Part shown: positions 25,161 through 37,800 of the stretch, piece after piece
How positions within the stretch are numbered: the first letter of the stretch is position 1
Layout of the letters: every line of letters starts with the position of its first letter
Assembly (NCBI GenBank): GCA_013400975.1
Contig: WBMZ01003495.1
Coordinates: 160,233-224,232, forward strand
DNA length: 64,000 nt
DNA from: Atrichornis clamosus
Taxonomy: Eukaryota > Chordata > Aves > Passeriformes > Menuridae
Direction: 5' to 3'
Notes under the pieces: model-generated
Told to the model about the DNA's origin: nothing
Databases searched by the model: none
What the model saw: only the letters and a program-made list of their open reading frames with translations
Program-made: the position numbers and the translations under genes

Positions 25161-28068
25161 ATATGACATACATTTTGGGTCTATGCTTACTCTCTGTAGG
25201 GGGATGGACAGTCCAGTTAGAGCTTGATTCAAGGCTGCAGCTGATGCAAAACTAAGTTAAAGGAGAAGTGTTGGGAAGAGCATAGCAGATACAGCTTCTG
25301 CCTAACTGACTAGGCCACTAAGGGAAGGGTGGAGTCAATTTTTTATAGATCTGGATGCTTGTCAGAGTTGGACTCTACCAACAGGGTTACAAACCATATT
25401 CATTTTGAAAAAGCTCTCATATTTCCTTCTAGCAAACAGAATCTATTTCCTCAGTTACCAAATGTACTCTTGTTCTGAGCAATGTGACCACGTATGCATG
25501 CAGACACACACAGGTGCTAGTATCACCAAGTTCCAGAGACTGTGTTTGACAGCTGGTGACCAACATCATATATTTGCAGTTTCCACGTGGAATTTTTTCC
25601 AAAACAAGAAAGCAAACCATTATGGAGGACTGTATTTTTTTTTCAGCTTGACCATAAGCCTTTTCCTTTCTGGCTGAATGTGTGCAATATTCACACTCAC
25701 TTTTTGGGGAAAAAAACCCCACCAGACAACTTTGCCTTCTCGTGGGAAATTCAATTCTTAATATATAGGCTGACTGAAGCATCTGGTTTATCCTTATTGC
25801 CACATGTCAGTGTGAGAATGTTGGATTCAAATGGTGCTGTCAACATGTCACTTTTCGGTTAATCTTGTAAATCTCAAGAGAAGGAGCACACTGAATCTAT
25901 AAAAAGGAAGCTTTACTGTACACTTTGAGTTATAAGTTCATTTGCAATCTCTACATTCATCTGACATGCTGTTGTTTACTTTTATCAGAGGTATCTTCTA
26001 CTAATAAATTAACACTTACTAGATGATTTAGTACCTCGAGGTGTTGCTGGTGAACTACAGAGCCTTTTACATGTGTGTCTCTCATTAAATGTAAACCAAT
26101 TTTGGACTTAATTTGGTTTGCTCTGTTGGACATTTAGCAGCCCCTGTGAGGTGGGTTTACTAAGGACTTGATTGTAGGTTTTACTTCATACATATTGCCC
26201 CCAAGCTTTGCACTAATTAGCACACTGTGAAAGCAAAGAATCCTACGGACTACAGGGACTGCACTCCCCTTTCAATCACAGAAAGTTTGTTATATCCCAA
26301 AAGTTATTGACTTTCAGTTAGAAAAATTGGGGGGGGGTGTGGGTAAAAAAACCCCACAGAAATAAACAACCAAAACTGAATAACAACCAAATGAAACAAA
26401 CCCATCTTGCATGTAGGGCTGACTTCCAATATTAAGTTCCTTGGGATTGAAATCATAATTAAATATCCATACACATTTGTTCTACAGCTCTCAAGCTCTT
26501 GACGAGAGTTTGCTTTACTTAATTTTGCTATGTAGCCGGAAAGTTCCCCTTGGGAATGTTTCTACTGTCTTTCTTCTTTAGATAACTGTGGATACAACTT
26601 AAAACCTTAATTAAGTTTCTAGATAGAGGCTTACAGTGCAGAGAAGAGCAATAATCTTTCTAAATCTAACCAAACCTTTACGAGCTAGATCTTCCAGAAG
26701 TCTTGCAATGGAGAAAAACTTGTGGCAAACTACCTGTTTGGTGTTCAGAATAATTTTTTTTTACCCATAAAACAATGCCTTAATATATATTTATTGTGGA
26801 AATACTACATATAAAACAGGCTTTAGGAAGGGAGGCTCTAAGGTTGTTGTTCACTGCTGTTGGACATTCATTAAAAAAAAAGAAAAAGAAAAAAGAATGT
26901 TGTTATTATGGCTCAAGGATGCCTGAGTGCTGTTCTTATATTGAATGGTTATCACCAATAAAAGTAACATACTGAGAAATACTTACTAATGAAGTGGAAT
27001 TTATATATTGAAATCAAAGCACTATGAATGGGGTGTTAAGGATTGTTCTTCCTATTTTGTATGTGTACCAAAATTTTAGAGATTTCATTTATTCATTAGT
27101 GAGAGGTGAAAAATAATTCTGCAATAGTTTCACAAAAATAAATTCACAAATGATATTTAAGGAATAATTATAAGCTGCACTAAGCCTAAGGATAGGAAAC
27201 TGATCAAGGGCATCATTCAGCTGACATTGCCATAAAAATGACTGGTTTTACTTCATCTTTGCCTTAATGCAGAATTTCAGGTCCCTCTGTTTTCTTATGT
27301 CTCTTTAAAGTGGATAGGAGTCTTGCTTGCACAATTGTGTTTTTTATTTTGTTCAGCCACCAATTTTAATTACATTTGCAGGAACTTGTATCTCTGTATC
27401 TCTTTCCCTTCAGTTAAATTCCTGTAAAAACAATTATGTGGTTCCAGAGTCATGGTTGTAGTGTAGTATAAATGCTAGATAAAATCACCTCCAAGCATCT
27501 TTTCAGGACAAATTTGTATTCCTCAACGTGGCAGTTCCTAATTGACATTATAATGATGATGAACTCTTCAAACTAGCTAGGGCTTGGTCCTGCTAACAGT
27601 TACATGCCTGCAATATTCAAGCATATAGTCAAAGGATGGTGTTGCAGCCTCAGTTTAGATTTCACTAGTCTTAAGATTGGAATCTGTCCAAAATTTATTT
27701 TTCTAACCACAAACAAGGAAACATGGAATTCAGAAATAGCCTTTACCCACACACACCTCTTAGTATGGATGCATAACAGCTTGCTGAAACCAGCAATTTA
27801 ATGCTTAAATTAAAATAAGTCTAAATGAGCATCACATCAGTCACTGAATTTAAGGTCATCTTTTTCATAGAATTGTTTTTGACCAGAAATTGACTATGAT
27901 GGTGAGAGAAAAGAAGAATGAAATATAGCAGGAAAAATGAATTTAAGTTTTGGGACAGCTGAAATACTTTTCTTATTTCTTTAAAGTTTATTTGTATGCT
28001 TGTTTTCATTTCTTTTTTTAAACCTTATCATTCACAACCATGTTTAGTAGTTTTATGTTCTTTGAATA

Positions 28069-28107
28069 TTTGTTTGTTTGTTTGTTTGCTTTGTTTTGTT
28101 TTGTTTC
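28069..28107 (+). repeat. (TTTG)n / (TTTTG)n simple repeat
   Basis: Five TTTG-type units are followed by GCTTTG and TTTTG units. This is a plain low-complexity tract. Confidence 0.9.
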
Positions 28108-31100
28108 AGAAGAATAAACAGCCTTTTTAGTATTTTAGCACTATATTCAGAGCCTGGACCAAGTATTTGGCATTGGTGAAGAACAAGGATTACAACCCAT
28201 CTTGACTGAAATAGTTTAAAGCACCCTTGAGCTGAGAATTTTTATTGTTGCTTTTTTAGCACTTTGAGGGCTTTGGCAGTAAATATATCTTTCAATTAGG
28301 GCAACTTGAAATAAAGGAAGAAAACATCTTAGAAAGTTCTGGAGAGCCCTTCAAGGTGCATCTATTCCGACTATGGCCAAGTCTTGCAACTTGTATATAT
28401 AGGTTTTGGTTAGTTGTTTGTTAGTTGATGTTGTTCGTAGGAGGTAAGAAGTTATATTTATTTATATACTTACTTTAATAAAATTACATCATCCAGGTAT
28501 TGAGGTCTAATATCAGGCATAAAAACACCTTGGTTTGTGGATCTCCTTTTTGGTGGGACATGGCAACACTGATGCATTTACAAAACGCTGAATTGAGAAC
28601 ACAACGCACATATATATTATTCAAATCTGATGTGCTGCTATTCAGTCCACAGAAATATTAATTGAGGTGCTTATTCGGGTTATAAAATCTTTAGATCATT
28701 GTGACTTAAGCTGGTTTCTGTTCCTAGGAAACAGAGCATTAAATATCTCCATTTTAGCTAATCAACATCATTTATTTATTCCTCGAAAGACAGGATGTAT
28801 CTGCACATCGATAGAGCTGTGAATAATTTCTTATCTGTTCAATCTCAGCTCAAAAATTGTTCACATCAGGAATTCTCTTTGCAGCAATGAGCAGCATTAT
28901 CCCTGATTAGTAGCTCTAATGAAAGCAGGCATAAACCAGCCTTTTATATGCTCACTAATTAAAGGCATATGGCCCTGAACCAGATAGTCTTAATTTCAGG
29001 TTACTAATCTACATTTTGTACTGTTATTTTCAGTGACACAAAAATGCAAGTGGGGAGAAAGGGAGATAAAAAACACTTTAGAAGTACATTATGAATATTA
29101 ACCTTCTTGAGAAATTTCAGGAGTACACAAAAGTATTGATACTTACTGAACCTAACAGGAGCTCTTCCATGACCTTCATTTGGCAGTGAATCAAGGCTAT
29201 TTTTATTTTGACTGTATGACCACTTTGAAACACGATTAGAAAAAACATCAACCATCTGCTTTTCAGGAATATGCAAAGAGCTAGGCTGGCTCTGAAGGAT
29301 ATACTGGGAAAGCATCTCTTCATCAATATGGTGAGAAGGAAAAAAAAAAGGAAGTTTAAAGGTTGTGGCATTCCATCAAAGCTGATATATTGAGTGACAT
29401 TGGCAGAGAATGGTGGGGAAAAGATTTACCTTCAAATAGCAGTTATTTTGACCACCATAGTACTTTTGGACTAATCTATTTAGAAAAAGCAAAGCTCATG
29501 TTAAGCAACTGTGATTCAGATTTTTCTGACAGGCAGTATAAAGGGTAGTGACATTTAGAAAACCCTTGATTTATGCTATATTAATGCCACAAAATTATCT
29601 TAGTCAGTTGCATGGGTAGAAAAAGAAACATGATTAAAACAGTCAGTGAATCTGACAGAAATTTCAAGTGTTGAATCTGTTTGGTAGCAAGTTCCAGTAA
29701 TGCTATCTATAACCATCTAAGTGTTTGGAAATTGTTTTGCCATGACAACTGTCATTGATCAGTATCTTAGTAGAGATAATTATAATATCTATGATTAATA
29801 TATTTTTCTTTATGCTGCTCAGTGTATGATTAATAACATGCCATTTTATCTTGAAAAAATCCACTATATTCACTGTAAGGTACTTATGAACCAGTAAATG
29901 GAAAATTCCAGCAATCTGAATTCCTTTGAAAAACCTTCATTGAAATGAACTTGAACAGCCTCTTCTATTTCTCATCAGTTGATTGGCCAGCCCAGGGTTC
30001 ATAGTTTGTACGTCTTTAAGCCCTTGTGCTTGCTACTAATGCCTGCTACTAATGATGGCTATTAATTCACTTATTTGGCAAGAATGAGCAAATTCTTGAG
30101 TTCTTGTCATAGGTGCAATATCCAGTCCTTTGCTTGATGTCCATACCAAATAAAATTCATCCAAGAGATGTTAGAAACTTAAAATGCCATAATTTTCATA
30201 GTAAATATTTTCTGAAGTAACTATGGTATATTTAGAATAAAAGCCTGGTTCATTTGAGGACAAACCAAAACACTCCAAATCCTTGAAGGACTGCAGTATA
30301 AAGGATTCATTTATCACAACCCTTGATGATGCTCTCCAAGTGAGTAACTACAGCAGGAATTATCTGGTAGCTGTGGAAAAATACTTTCCATGCTAACTCA
30401 CACCGTGCATAAGAGGACTGATAGAGTTAAACTGCCAAGTCAAAAGCAGCAGAGGTGGAAATGGTTTTGAACACAGCAATGATACAGGTGGGAGGCTGTG
30501 AGTAGAGTATGAATACCTGAAGTGTTGGAGCTCAATCAGGGCTCACTATATATGAACATTCCTACCTTCTGCTTCAGCTATGTGCTTTCTACAGAACATG
30601 TCAGACGTGAAAGACTTGAGATCACTGATAAAGTAGAAAAACTGATTAGCACCTCTACCTATGACTCAATTTATGCCATCAAATGTGGGGTGGTGGGGGA
30701 AGGTTAGCAAAAACACTTTGAATATGTCTCAGAGTTTATTTCATTAGCCTGGAGATTGTGGCTTATACAAAAACTGATATTTTGGTTCTTGTTTCTTTTA
30801 ATAAATGGAAACTTTGATTACCTTATTTCAAGAAAGTGAATCATGAATACAATTCTAAAATGAAACGGCTATGAAATGGTTTACAGAAAAATACCCCGCA
30901 CATGAATGTGAGTACTACCAAGTAGTTGTCAAGCTAGTATCATAATAGTATGATCTTGCCCATCTCCAAGGTAAACAGTTAGGAAGGATATATTTTATAC
31001 TTACCCTACTTATTTAGGAACTGTTGACCCTTTTAATTAGAAGCATCTCCAAATAAGCGCTGCCAGTTCTGATCTATCTTGAAGTTTGGTAGGATGAAGG

Positions 31101-31399
31101 CAGGGAAGGAGAGAACTATCTGTAATGCTAGAAGAAAAAGGAAGCACATGGGAAAAATTATCCTTTCTGACATTTCAGAGTCTTCCCTCTGCTCCACAAC
31201 TACTGCTGTGCTTGTAAAAATATCATGGTCTTGTTGCAATTTTGTTTTCCTTCTCCCTCTTATCCCTTGAAGGCTGCTATCCAGGTCTTTTTCCTACTGT
31301 AGTATGGGAAAATAACTGGGGGAAAAGTTAGAGAGAAATGGGAAGTTATATTCACGTTCTAACAGAAGACAAGCAGTATGGAAATTATAGGGTGAAATG

Positions 31400-31790
31400 C
31401 AGTTGCTACCTTCTGGAAGGGATGCAGTCAGCATGCCTGACTTTGTCCGCACAATACATCCTAATGGAGGATGGAGCGGAGTGAAAAATCATGGCCAGGC
31501 TCTGATGAAATTCTTGCATGAGGGGGAACTTGGTGGTACCTTTTAGCTGATAAGTCACATAACAGCTGTCAACCAAAGGAGAAAAAAGATTTCTTGCTGT
31601 TGAACCAGTAACTGTGATGAGATCACAAGTGCACACCTCCATTCCAAAGGTTACCTCAGATTTAAAACTAATGTACAGCTCCAACCCCAAAGGTCACCTT
31701 GTTACAACCTGCCCCTGAAGGCCAGAGTAACTGAGACTCTTGTTAATATATCCCTTGGGGCAGATTAGAGTGAAATAACACTGATTGACT
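31400..31790. other. Better-balanced segment of unknown origin
   Basis: The segment has higher GC than its surroundings and an open frame of 94 codons on the - strand (31406-31690) without a recognisable domain. It lies just before a TG/TA microsatellite and the CpG-rich block at 31870-32110. The two could be parts of one insertion, such as a processed pseudogene or a viral or LTR remnant, but I do not recognise either half. Confidence 0.3.
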
Positions 31791-31794
31791 GATA

Positions 31795-31829
31795 TGTGTG
31801 TGTGTGTGTGTGTGTATATATATTTATAT
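31795..31829 (+). repeat. (TG)n(TA)n microsatellite
   Basis: About ten TG units run directly into TATATATATTTATAT, the usual compound form. Confidence 0.9.
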
Positions 31830-31869
31830 TCTAGAACAACTTCTGTTATACTGGTGAAGAGTGTTATTC

Positions 31870-32110
31870 AGTACACTGCTATTGTGAGTCCTTCGAGGGC
31901 ATTAGCAGCTGCCAGGGGTGGGTGACATACTCGGCTGTGGAGACCCGGGGGGTGTCTCTCGTGCTTTGGGGTGTGTGTCCCTGAACAGGTCGGTCGAGCC
32001 ATCCTCTGATCCACTAGGATGCTCAGTGAAGGGTCCCCATAACGGGACACTGGCAGACTGATCAGGCACAAGGGTCTTGGCTTTCATGGGGCGCTGCTGG
32101 ACAAGTCAAA
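31870..32110 (-). other. CpG-rich insert with a coding-like - strand frame
   Basis: At least eight CpG dinucleotides fall within roughly 210 bases, in a region where CpG is otherwise rare. The - strand gives a 61-codon frame at 31902-32087 rich in Pro, Ser, Thr and Asp/Glu (for example HPSGSEDGSTDLFRD and SPQPSMSPTPGS). Extending it upstream to about 32220 in the same frame meets two stops but gives more coding-like text (EIVQFGELDLQQTIIQYVAF). I recognise no family. It may be a young retropseudogene, an LTR piece or a small CpG island. Confidence 0.35.
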
Positions 32111-33604
32111 CACAGGGGTTTGAGAAAATCTCCCATCACATGACACTGTAGGCCACAAAGGCCACATACTGTATGATGGTTTGCTGGAGGTCCAGTTCTC
32201 CAAACTGAACAATCTCAAAGGTGTTTCTTTTTATTTCTTCCTTCCTCACCAGTTCTTCTTTTCCTTTTTCTCAGAATGAACTTTCCGTGCCTTTGTATTT
32301 GTTCTCCAAGCCTTTGGAAACTCTCCTTTAATTCTCTTTCTTTCTTTAATATTTTTAATTTTTTTTTTTTCACAAGAAAATCCTGGCACCCTGACATCAA
32401 ACCTCTCTGACCTCAAACTTTGGCTGGAGCCTAAAACATTACGGAGATTTTACAGATCCTGAGGCTATTTGATGCTGCAGCTGTGACAATGAGTTTGGGT
32501 GCAGCAGGGGAACAACAACAATTTGGATACTGTTTAGGCAGACTGTGAAGAACACACAGTGGTGTCTGAAGCTGTCTGAAGTTGAGAAACATGTTATTTT
32601 ATGCTAGTGGGTTTTTTTTTTTTTAATCTACGTGACAGAATAAATGTATAGCACTCTATAAGGTGATGCATAGCCAGAAGACAAATCTCAGCTTTGTCAG
32701 CCTCCCACTGCAGGTGGGTTTTACTGGCAGTACGGGCTGTTCTGGATGTTGATGGAGCACAAAAATATGAAAAAAGCTTGAACTTTCCCCCAGTGGCACT
32801 GCTCTGTTGGGTTTACCCTTCATTTTTCTCACAGATTTCTGGAAATAGGAGGAAAGCAGGCAAGCTTATGAAAAACTTCAACACTAAATTGTCTGCACTG
32901 CTCTAAATTATAGTGCAGTGTGCTAGCACAGAGTGACACACAGGCTGGAATGTTGTTTTGGGAAGTAAAGTTTTTATTTTCAGACCTTCTTCTGAAAGTG
33001 TAGGTTTGTAGATAAAATAACCAACAGTGTTTGGAGTCATTCAGTACCTCAAAAGATCAGATGAACCATCAGTTCACCCCTATCCCATTAGAGATACGTG
33101 AGGAATAATGAGGAAATGGAACAGTCCCTTCCTCATGTACCACTGTGTCTCCCGGGCAGGGTAGGAGCAGCTCTGCCAGCAACTCTGAAGCTTGTGGTCA
33201 AAAAACAAGCAGTCTGAGTGGAACATGGCCTTCATTCTCCAGGAAAGGCTTGTGGATCAATGAAAGAAGAGCTGCCTTTGGACTCAACCCAGGCTAAAAG
33301 TAAGATTGAAAAGGTTAAGATGGACAAAATACTCTGTCTATACCTTCCAGCCTCCGAATTGATTTGCCCAGTAATTTCTGTTCCTTTTAATAATGCCTGC
33401 ATGTCACTGGAATTATTGACAATAGCAAGATTGGCAGAAAATTATTTATAGCAGAAGGATGCTAGCAGCTTCTCCTGTGACAGAAATCAGTATTTTTCAC
33501 TTTCATATGTAGGTGATTACTCCTTTATTATCTCTAAGTTCTCATAGAACGTAGTTGATACTTTATTTAAAGATGGCATGGATAGCACACCAGTTATATG
33601 CTCA
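32111..33604. other. Mixed DNA, no gene identified
   Basis: The pyrimidine-rich stretch at 32220-32385 yields a lysine/arginine-rich - strand frame of 61 codons (32215-32400), most likely a by-product of A-rich composition. A T-run lies near 32612-32624. Nothing else was recognised. Confidence 0.45.
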
Positions 33605-33925
33605 CAGGTATTCACTTAACATGAAGTAATGCATATTCGTATTCCATAGTCTGTTCTGGGGACATACTGCTGTTTGATGCTGCTCCCAGAACATCTGTAC
33701 TCTTTTTGGCAATCTGTAGGACTGCTTGTCCTCTAAGTGCAGGCAAGCTCTATTTTCAATACACCTGCTTGTGGTACTGTCTCTAGAAAGCCAAGAGACG
33801 AAGGGGATGCCTAGAAATTTACACAGATGTACAGGTGTAGTAATAATGTCAGAGGCAATCTTAAACTGGAAATGTTCTTTAAGCCAGTAAAATCCTTTTA
33901 TGGGCAAAACAGACTTACGCACAGT
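33605..33925 (-). mobile_element. Possible L2-like LINE ORF2 C-terminal remnant
   Basis: A 106-codon stop-free - strand frame shows, in the right order, degraded versions of two motifs typical of the C-terminal region of L2/Rex-type LINE ORF2. One is an HWLPVKYRIDFKI-like stretch (here YWLKEHFQFKIA, near 33850-33890). The other is a VPRTRLKTxGxRAF..P.LWN-like stretch (here LPKRVQMFWEQ near 33685-33712 and NRLWNTN near 33635-33655). The spacing needs indels, and the middle section matches poorly. If real it is very old. A fortuitous frame is the alternative. Confidence 0.4.
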
Positions 33926-34209
33926 GGAGTTGGGACGTACTTAGCTTCATCACAGTCATCTACCACATGCATCAACTTGGGGATGATGATGTAAATTTTG
34001 TTCAGAATTTTCTATATCTTTAGATTTTTATTTCTTTGAAATCATTATTTAAAGGCCTAACTGCATGTCTTAGGAATTCATGTGGTAAGTCCATGGTCTC
34101 TTCTTTTGTTTCTGACCCATGGAATTAGAAAGTCAAAGTTAATTTTCAAGTTATGATGCAGAAAGGAGTGAGACTGGTGGAAGGAGAAGAAATTACTCTT
34201 CTTACTGCA

Positions 34210-34812
34210 GGTCCGGTGGCATCCTGGCTTGTATCAGAAATAGCGTGGCCAAAGGAACTAGGACAGTGATTTTCCCCCTGTACTCAGCACTGGTGAGGCC
34301 ACACTTCGAGTTCTGGGCCCCTCAGTTCAGGAAGGATATTGAGGAGCAGGAACATGTTCAGAGAAGGGCAATGGAGCTGGTGAAAGTCTAGAAAATAAAT
34401 CCTATTAGGAGAGGCTGAGGGAGCTGGTGTTGTTTAGCCTGGAGAAGAAGAGGCTCAGGGGAGACCTTATCACTCCTTACAACTGCATGAAAGGAGGGTG
34501 TAGCAAGGCGGGGATCAGTCTCTTCTTCCAGGCAACCAGTGACAAGATGAGTGGACATAGCCTCAAATATGCATAGGGAGATTGAAGCTGGACATCAGGA
34601 GAAATTTCTTCATGGAAAGGGTTGTTAAACATTGGAATGGGCTGTCCATGGAGGTGGTGGAGTCACCATCCCTGGAGGTGTTTGAGGAAAGACTGAAAGA
34701 TTGAATGTGACAATTAGTGCCATGATCTAGTTGACAAGTTGGTGACTGGACAAAGGTTGGACTCAATGATCTCAGAGGTCCTTTGCAACCTACATAATTC
34801 TGTGATTCTGTG
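34210..34812 (+). mobile_element. CR1 LINE 3' end
   Basis: About 600 bp follow the CR1 3' region: GGCATCCTGGCTTGTATCAG, GTGAGGCCACACTTCGAGTT, CTGAGGGAGCTGGTGTTG, AGGAGAAATTTCTTCATGG, GGTTGGACTCAATGATCTCA, ending ATTCTGTGATTCTGTG. The tail type (GACTCAATGATCTCAGAGGT) differs from that of the copies at 4030 and 22072, so it belongs to a different CR1 subfamily. It is 5'-truncated and has several small deletions (for example near 34385-34410). Confidence 0.93.
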
Positions 34813-37800
34813 AAAACAAAAGACAAGTCTTGTCTACAGGGAACTTGCTGTAGCATCTCCTCACTAAAGCACTAGCAAAACCCTCTCTGGGTTATCAGAC
34901 AGATTTGTTGCTGTTTCACCCCAGGGATCCAAGCTTGACTCTTAGGTAAGCTCACGTTCAGTGTGTGCAAATGACACTGGACATTGGGGGACTCCTGTAA
35001 TTGCTTGTCTTGGCACAGCTGTCTTGTCCCCAGCTGGCAGACACCAGCATCATGACACAGGGCATCACACTGTGTCATGAAGATTCAAAGGGCTTAAATT
35101 TCAATGCAGAAAATGAGTTGTGATAGAAATGAGAAGCCTGTTGGTTTATAACAGACAGCTTCCACTGTGCTCATTTTTCAGGTTTGGGATCACTTGCATC
35201 CATGCACGCTGACAAGCTGCCCTGGCATGGGCTGGTTTTTTAAAGGCTCCCCATAGCCAGCAGTTCTAAATCTTTATCTCACATAGGAACAGATGGAAAT
35301 TGTTCTCACATCTGAGCAGCAAAAATCTCAAAATGGACTGGGCACTGTGTCTGACATTTGGCTGGCTATTTGTTGTTTTCTTTGCTAGTTGTTTTCCAAG
35401 GCAAAGTACATATTGTCAGGCATCTGCACACAGTGGGCATAAACCTATACTATCGGAAAAAAAAAAAATCAAGCAAAACACCTGGTATTATTGTAGTTTC
35501 TTCCAGTAGGAATAATTGCATGCTGTCAACACTCCTGAACAATGCAGACAAACCAGACACTGACGTCTGGAAAATTTATGACTATTCACTGGCTCAGAAG
35601 TTCAGTAGTAAGATACATTCTGGGTATGCACCTTTTTCTTGCCAGATTTTAAATTTACATTTGAATTGAAAAAAATGAGCTGATGGAACTGAGGATTCAT
35701 TCCAGTATTGTTGTCATTAGGTTCACAATACATTTTCTGTAAAAGAAACCTTGCCAAACATTACCCTGATCTGCTTGCATGCAAACCAAGAAATACCTAA
35801 TTTATTTGTTCAGTGACAATGCTTTTTAAGGGCTAACCTTTCAAAGTAACCAGAATATTTAATAAGTATAAAACAAGCAATAGAAAGAGATTCAGGTGAA
35901 AACTGGAAAGATATGGGTAGAGGCAAATATAAAAGGGATAAAGGCCTTATGCTCATGTTTTGTGAAAATAACTTTACTAAGTGAGCAAAAAGATGCTGTG
36001 TTTCAGAATATCATTGGATAAAATAACACCTGACCCAAAAAAGTTGCCTTGCGTAGGCAGCAAAAAGCTAGGTAGTTAGTTATCTAGGTTTGTGTTATCT
36101 AGGTTTGTGTTATAGGGTTTCTTTGGGCTATACGTGATCTAATTTAGAGGTCGACAGTATTCTCTGAGTTGTTCTTATAGATGCTAAAGCATTATATAAT
36201 TTATCAAATTATTCAATTAATGGAAAGTTTCCATTAGAAATCTGTTTGGCAAAGGTTCTTAAAGGAATACCCATAAAGTTTTATTCATGTAAGAAACATC
36301 TGCCAAAGACAGATATTGGACTATATCAAAGACTGAGGAGACTAAGATTGATTTACATCCACTGATGGGTTTTCTCAAACCCTAGTGCTTTGTATAAAGG
36401 CTCCCACTGACTGTCATAGATTTGAATTGAAACAGAAGGGTAAAGGAAAATATTAGGTTGATGATGAAATTAAAAAAAAAGAGAGAATTAGTATGATACC
36501 TGGAACTACTTCTATTCTTATTTAGAGATGCCTGTGTCCAGGGGTATTGGTTCATATAAAGAAAGAGTAACTTTATTAAATACATAATGCCTGAAGATAA
36601 ACTTCTAAATTCCATCCTCTACAAAGCTGTCTCTTGTAATACATCTTTTTATCTGTATAAGGATGAAATTTGACAACTTCAGAGTTCTGATTTACTGACA
36701 GTAACCTAGAAAAATTTTCCTTGGTTTGGCTGGAGTCTGGCCATACTCACTTTCAGGGGAGATGGGCTCCTGCAGAAGACCCTTCCCTGTCCCTTGCTTC
36801 CAAGGGAACTCTGCACAGTGAGAAGTGGCAGCTATTCTGGTTGTAGTTCACGCTGCTGTTGAAGCCAAGTGATCCTCAGCTGAAGCAAGGTACTTTGGGT
36901 CAGCTGAATATTTCCAAGTGTTCTACTTCACAAAAAGTTTAAGCAAGCCATATAGCAGGGCTATTTTTTGTATGTGTACATTTTTTCTCCTGGAAGGGAA
37001 ATGAATGACAATGAAAATTGTTTGAAGACAATTGTTGAAAGTTGCATCTTTGATGGAAGATCCTCCACTGCTTCTTTCTGGATACTGTAGGCTCTCAAAT
37101 CTGACTCTAAATGTCTGGGGAAAAAAAAAAAGGTAATAAACCTTCTAAGTAGCATAATTAGCACAGCCAGAACTTTGCTTATTAGCTGTTTCTATTCTGT
37201 TAAAAGATGGTAAAATGTTCCTCTGAATGTCCCACATGCAGACCATTTGGCATCTATAAATTAGTGAAATGCATCTATTATATAAAAACTGTAAATCATC
37301 AGTGATAACTGTGTCATCTAGGGCAACAGAAAAAATATGTACTTGATGTTTTATTCAGCAGGAGGTTATTATAATGACACCTTAGTGCACAGTGAATGTA
37401 GTTCTCTCTCTCTACATAAAATTTTTATTAATTGCATTAATTAGTATATTTTTATTTTTAAAGAATAAAAAGCTTCTTATTTCAGGCCATGAATACTTGC
37501 ATATAATTTAAACTTACCATAAAATGCCATGATAGTCTGTCTACTCATTTAGCTTCAATTACACAGAAATATGCATAACTGAAAGTAATAAAATAGGCCC
37601 ATTACCAGACCAGTCATAATAAACCTTCTTATCTATCGTTATTCTCTTCCTTAAGTATCAGAAAGAATGTGCTAGGAAATTACTGACTACTAGTAATATT
37701 AGAAGCAGACTGAGAAAGAGTGAAGTTGTGAGTCTGTTTACATCCATGTCAAGGCATGTGCTGATCTTCTTGGAACTGGGATTTTAGCCTTCAGTGACTG

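Larger units (their letters stand above)
23546..31399. other. 7.9-kb unique AT-rich stretch with simple repeats
   Basis: No protein or RNA gene recognised. It holds a T17 run at 24134-24150, a purine microsatellite at 24484-24533, an AT repeat with an assembly gap at 25100-25160, a nine-G run at 26329-26337 and a TTTG/TTTTG tract at 28069-28107. The segment 28640-28990 is compositionally balanced with many homeodomain-type motifs and could be a conserved regulatory element; see findings. Open frames are at most 124 codons and show no domain. Confidence 0.55.

Noticed and set aside
32215..32400. Lysine/arginine-rich 61-codon - strand frame suggestive of a nuclear protein.
   Set aside because: The composition follows from a T-rich + strand tract. 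No domain was recognised, and the frame is not continuous with the neighbouring coding-like frame.
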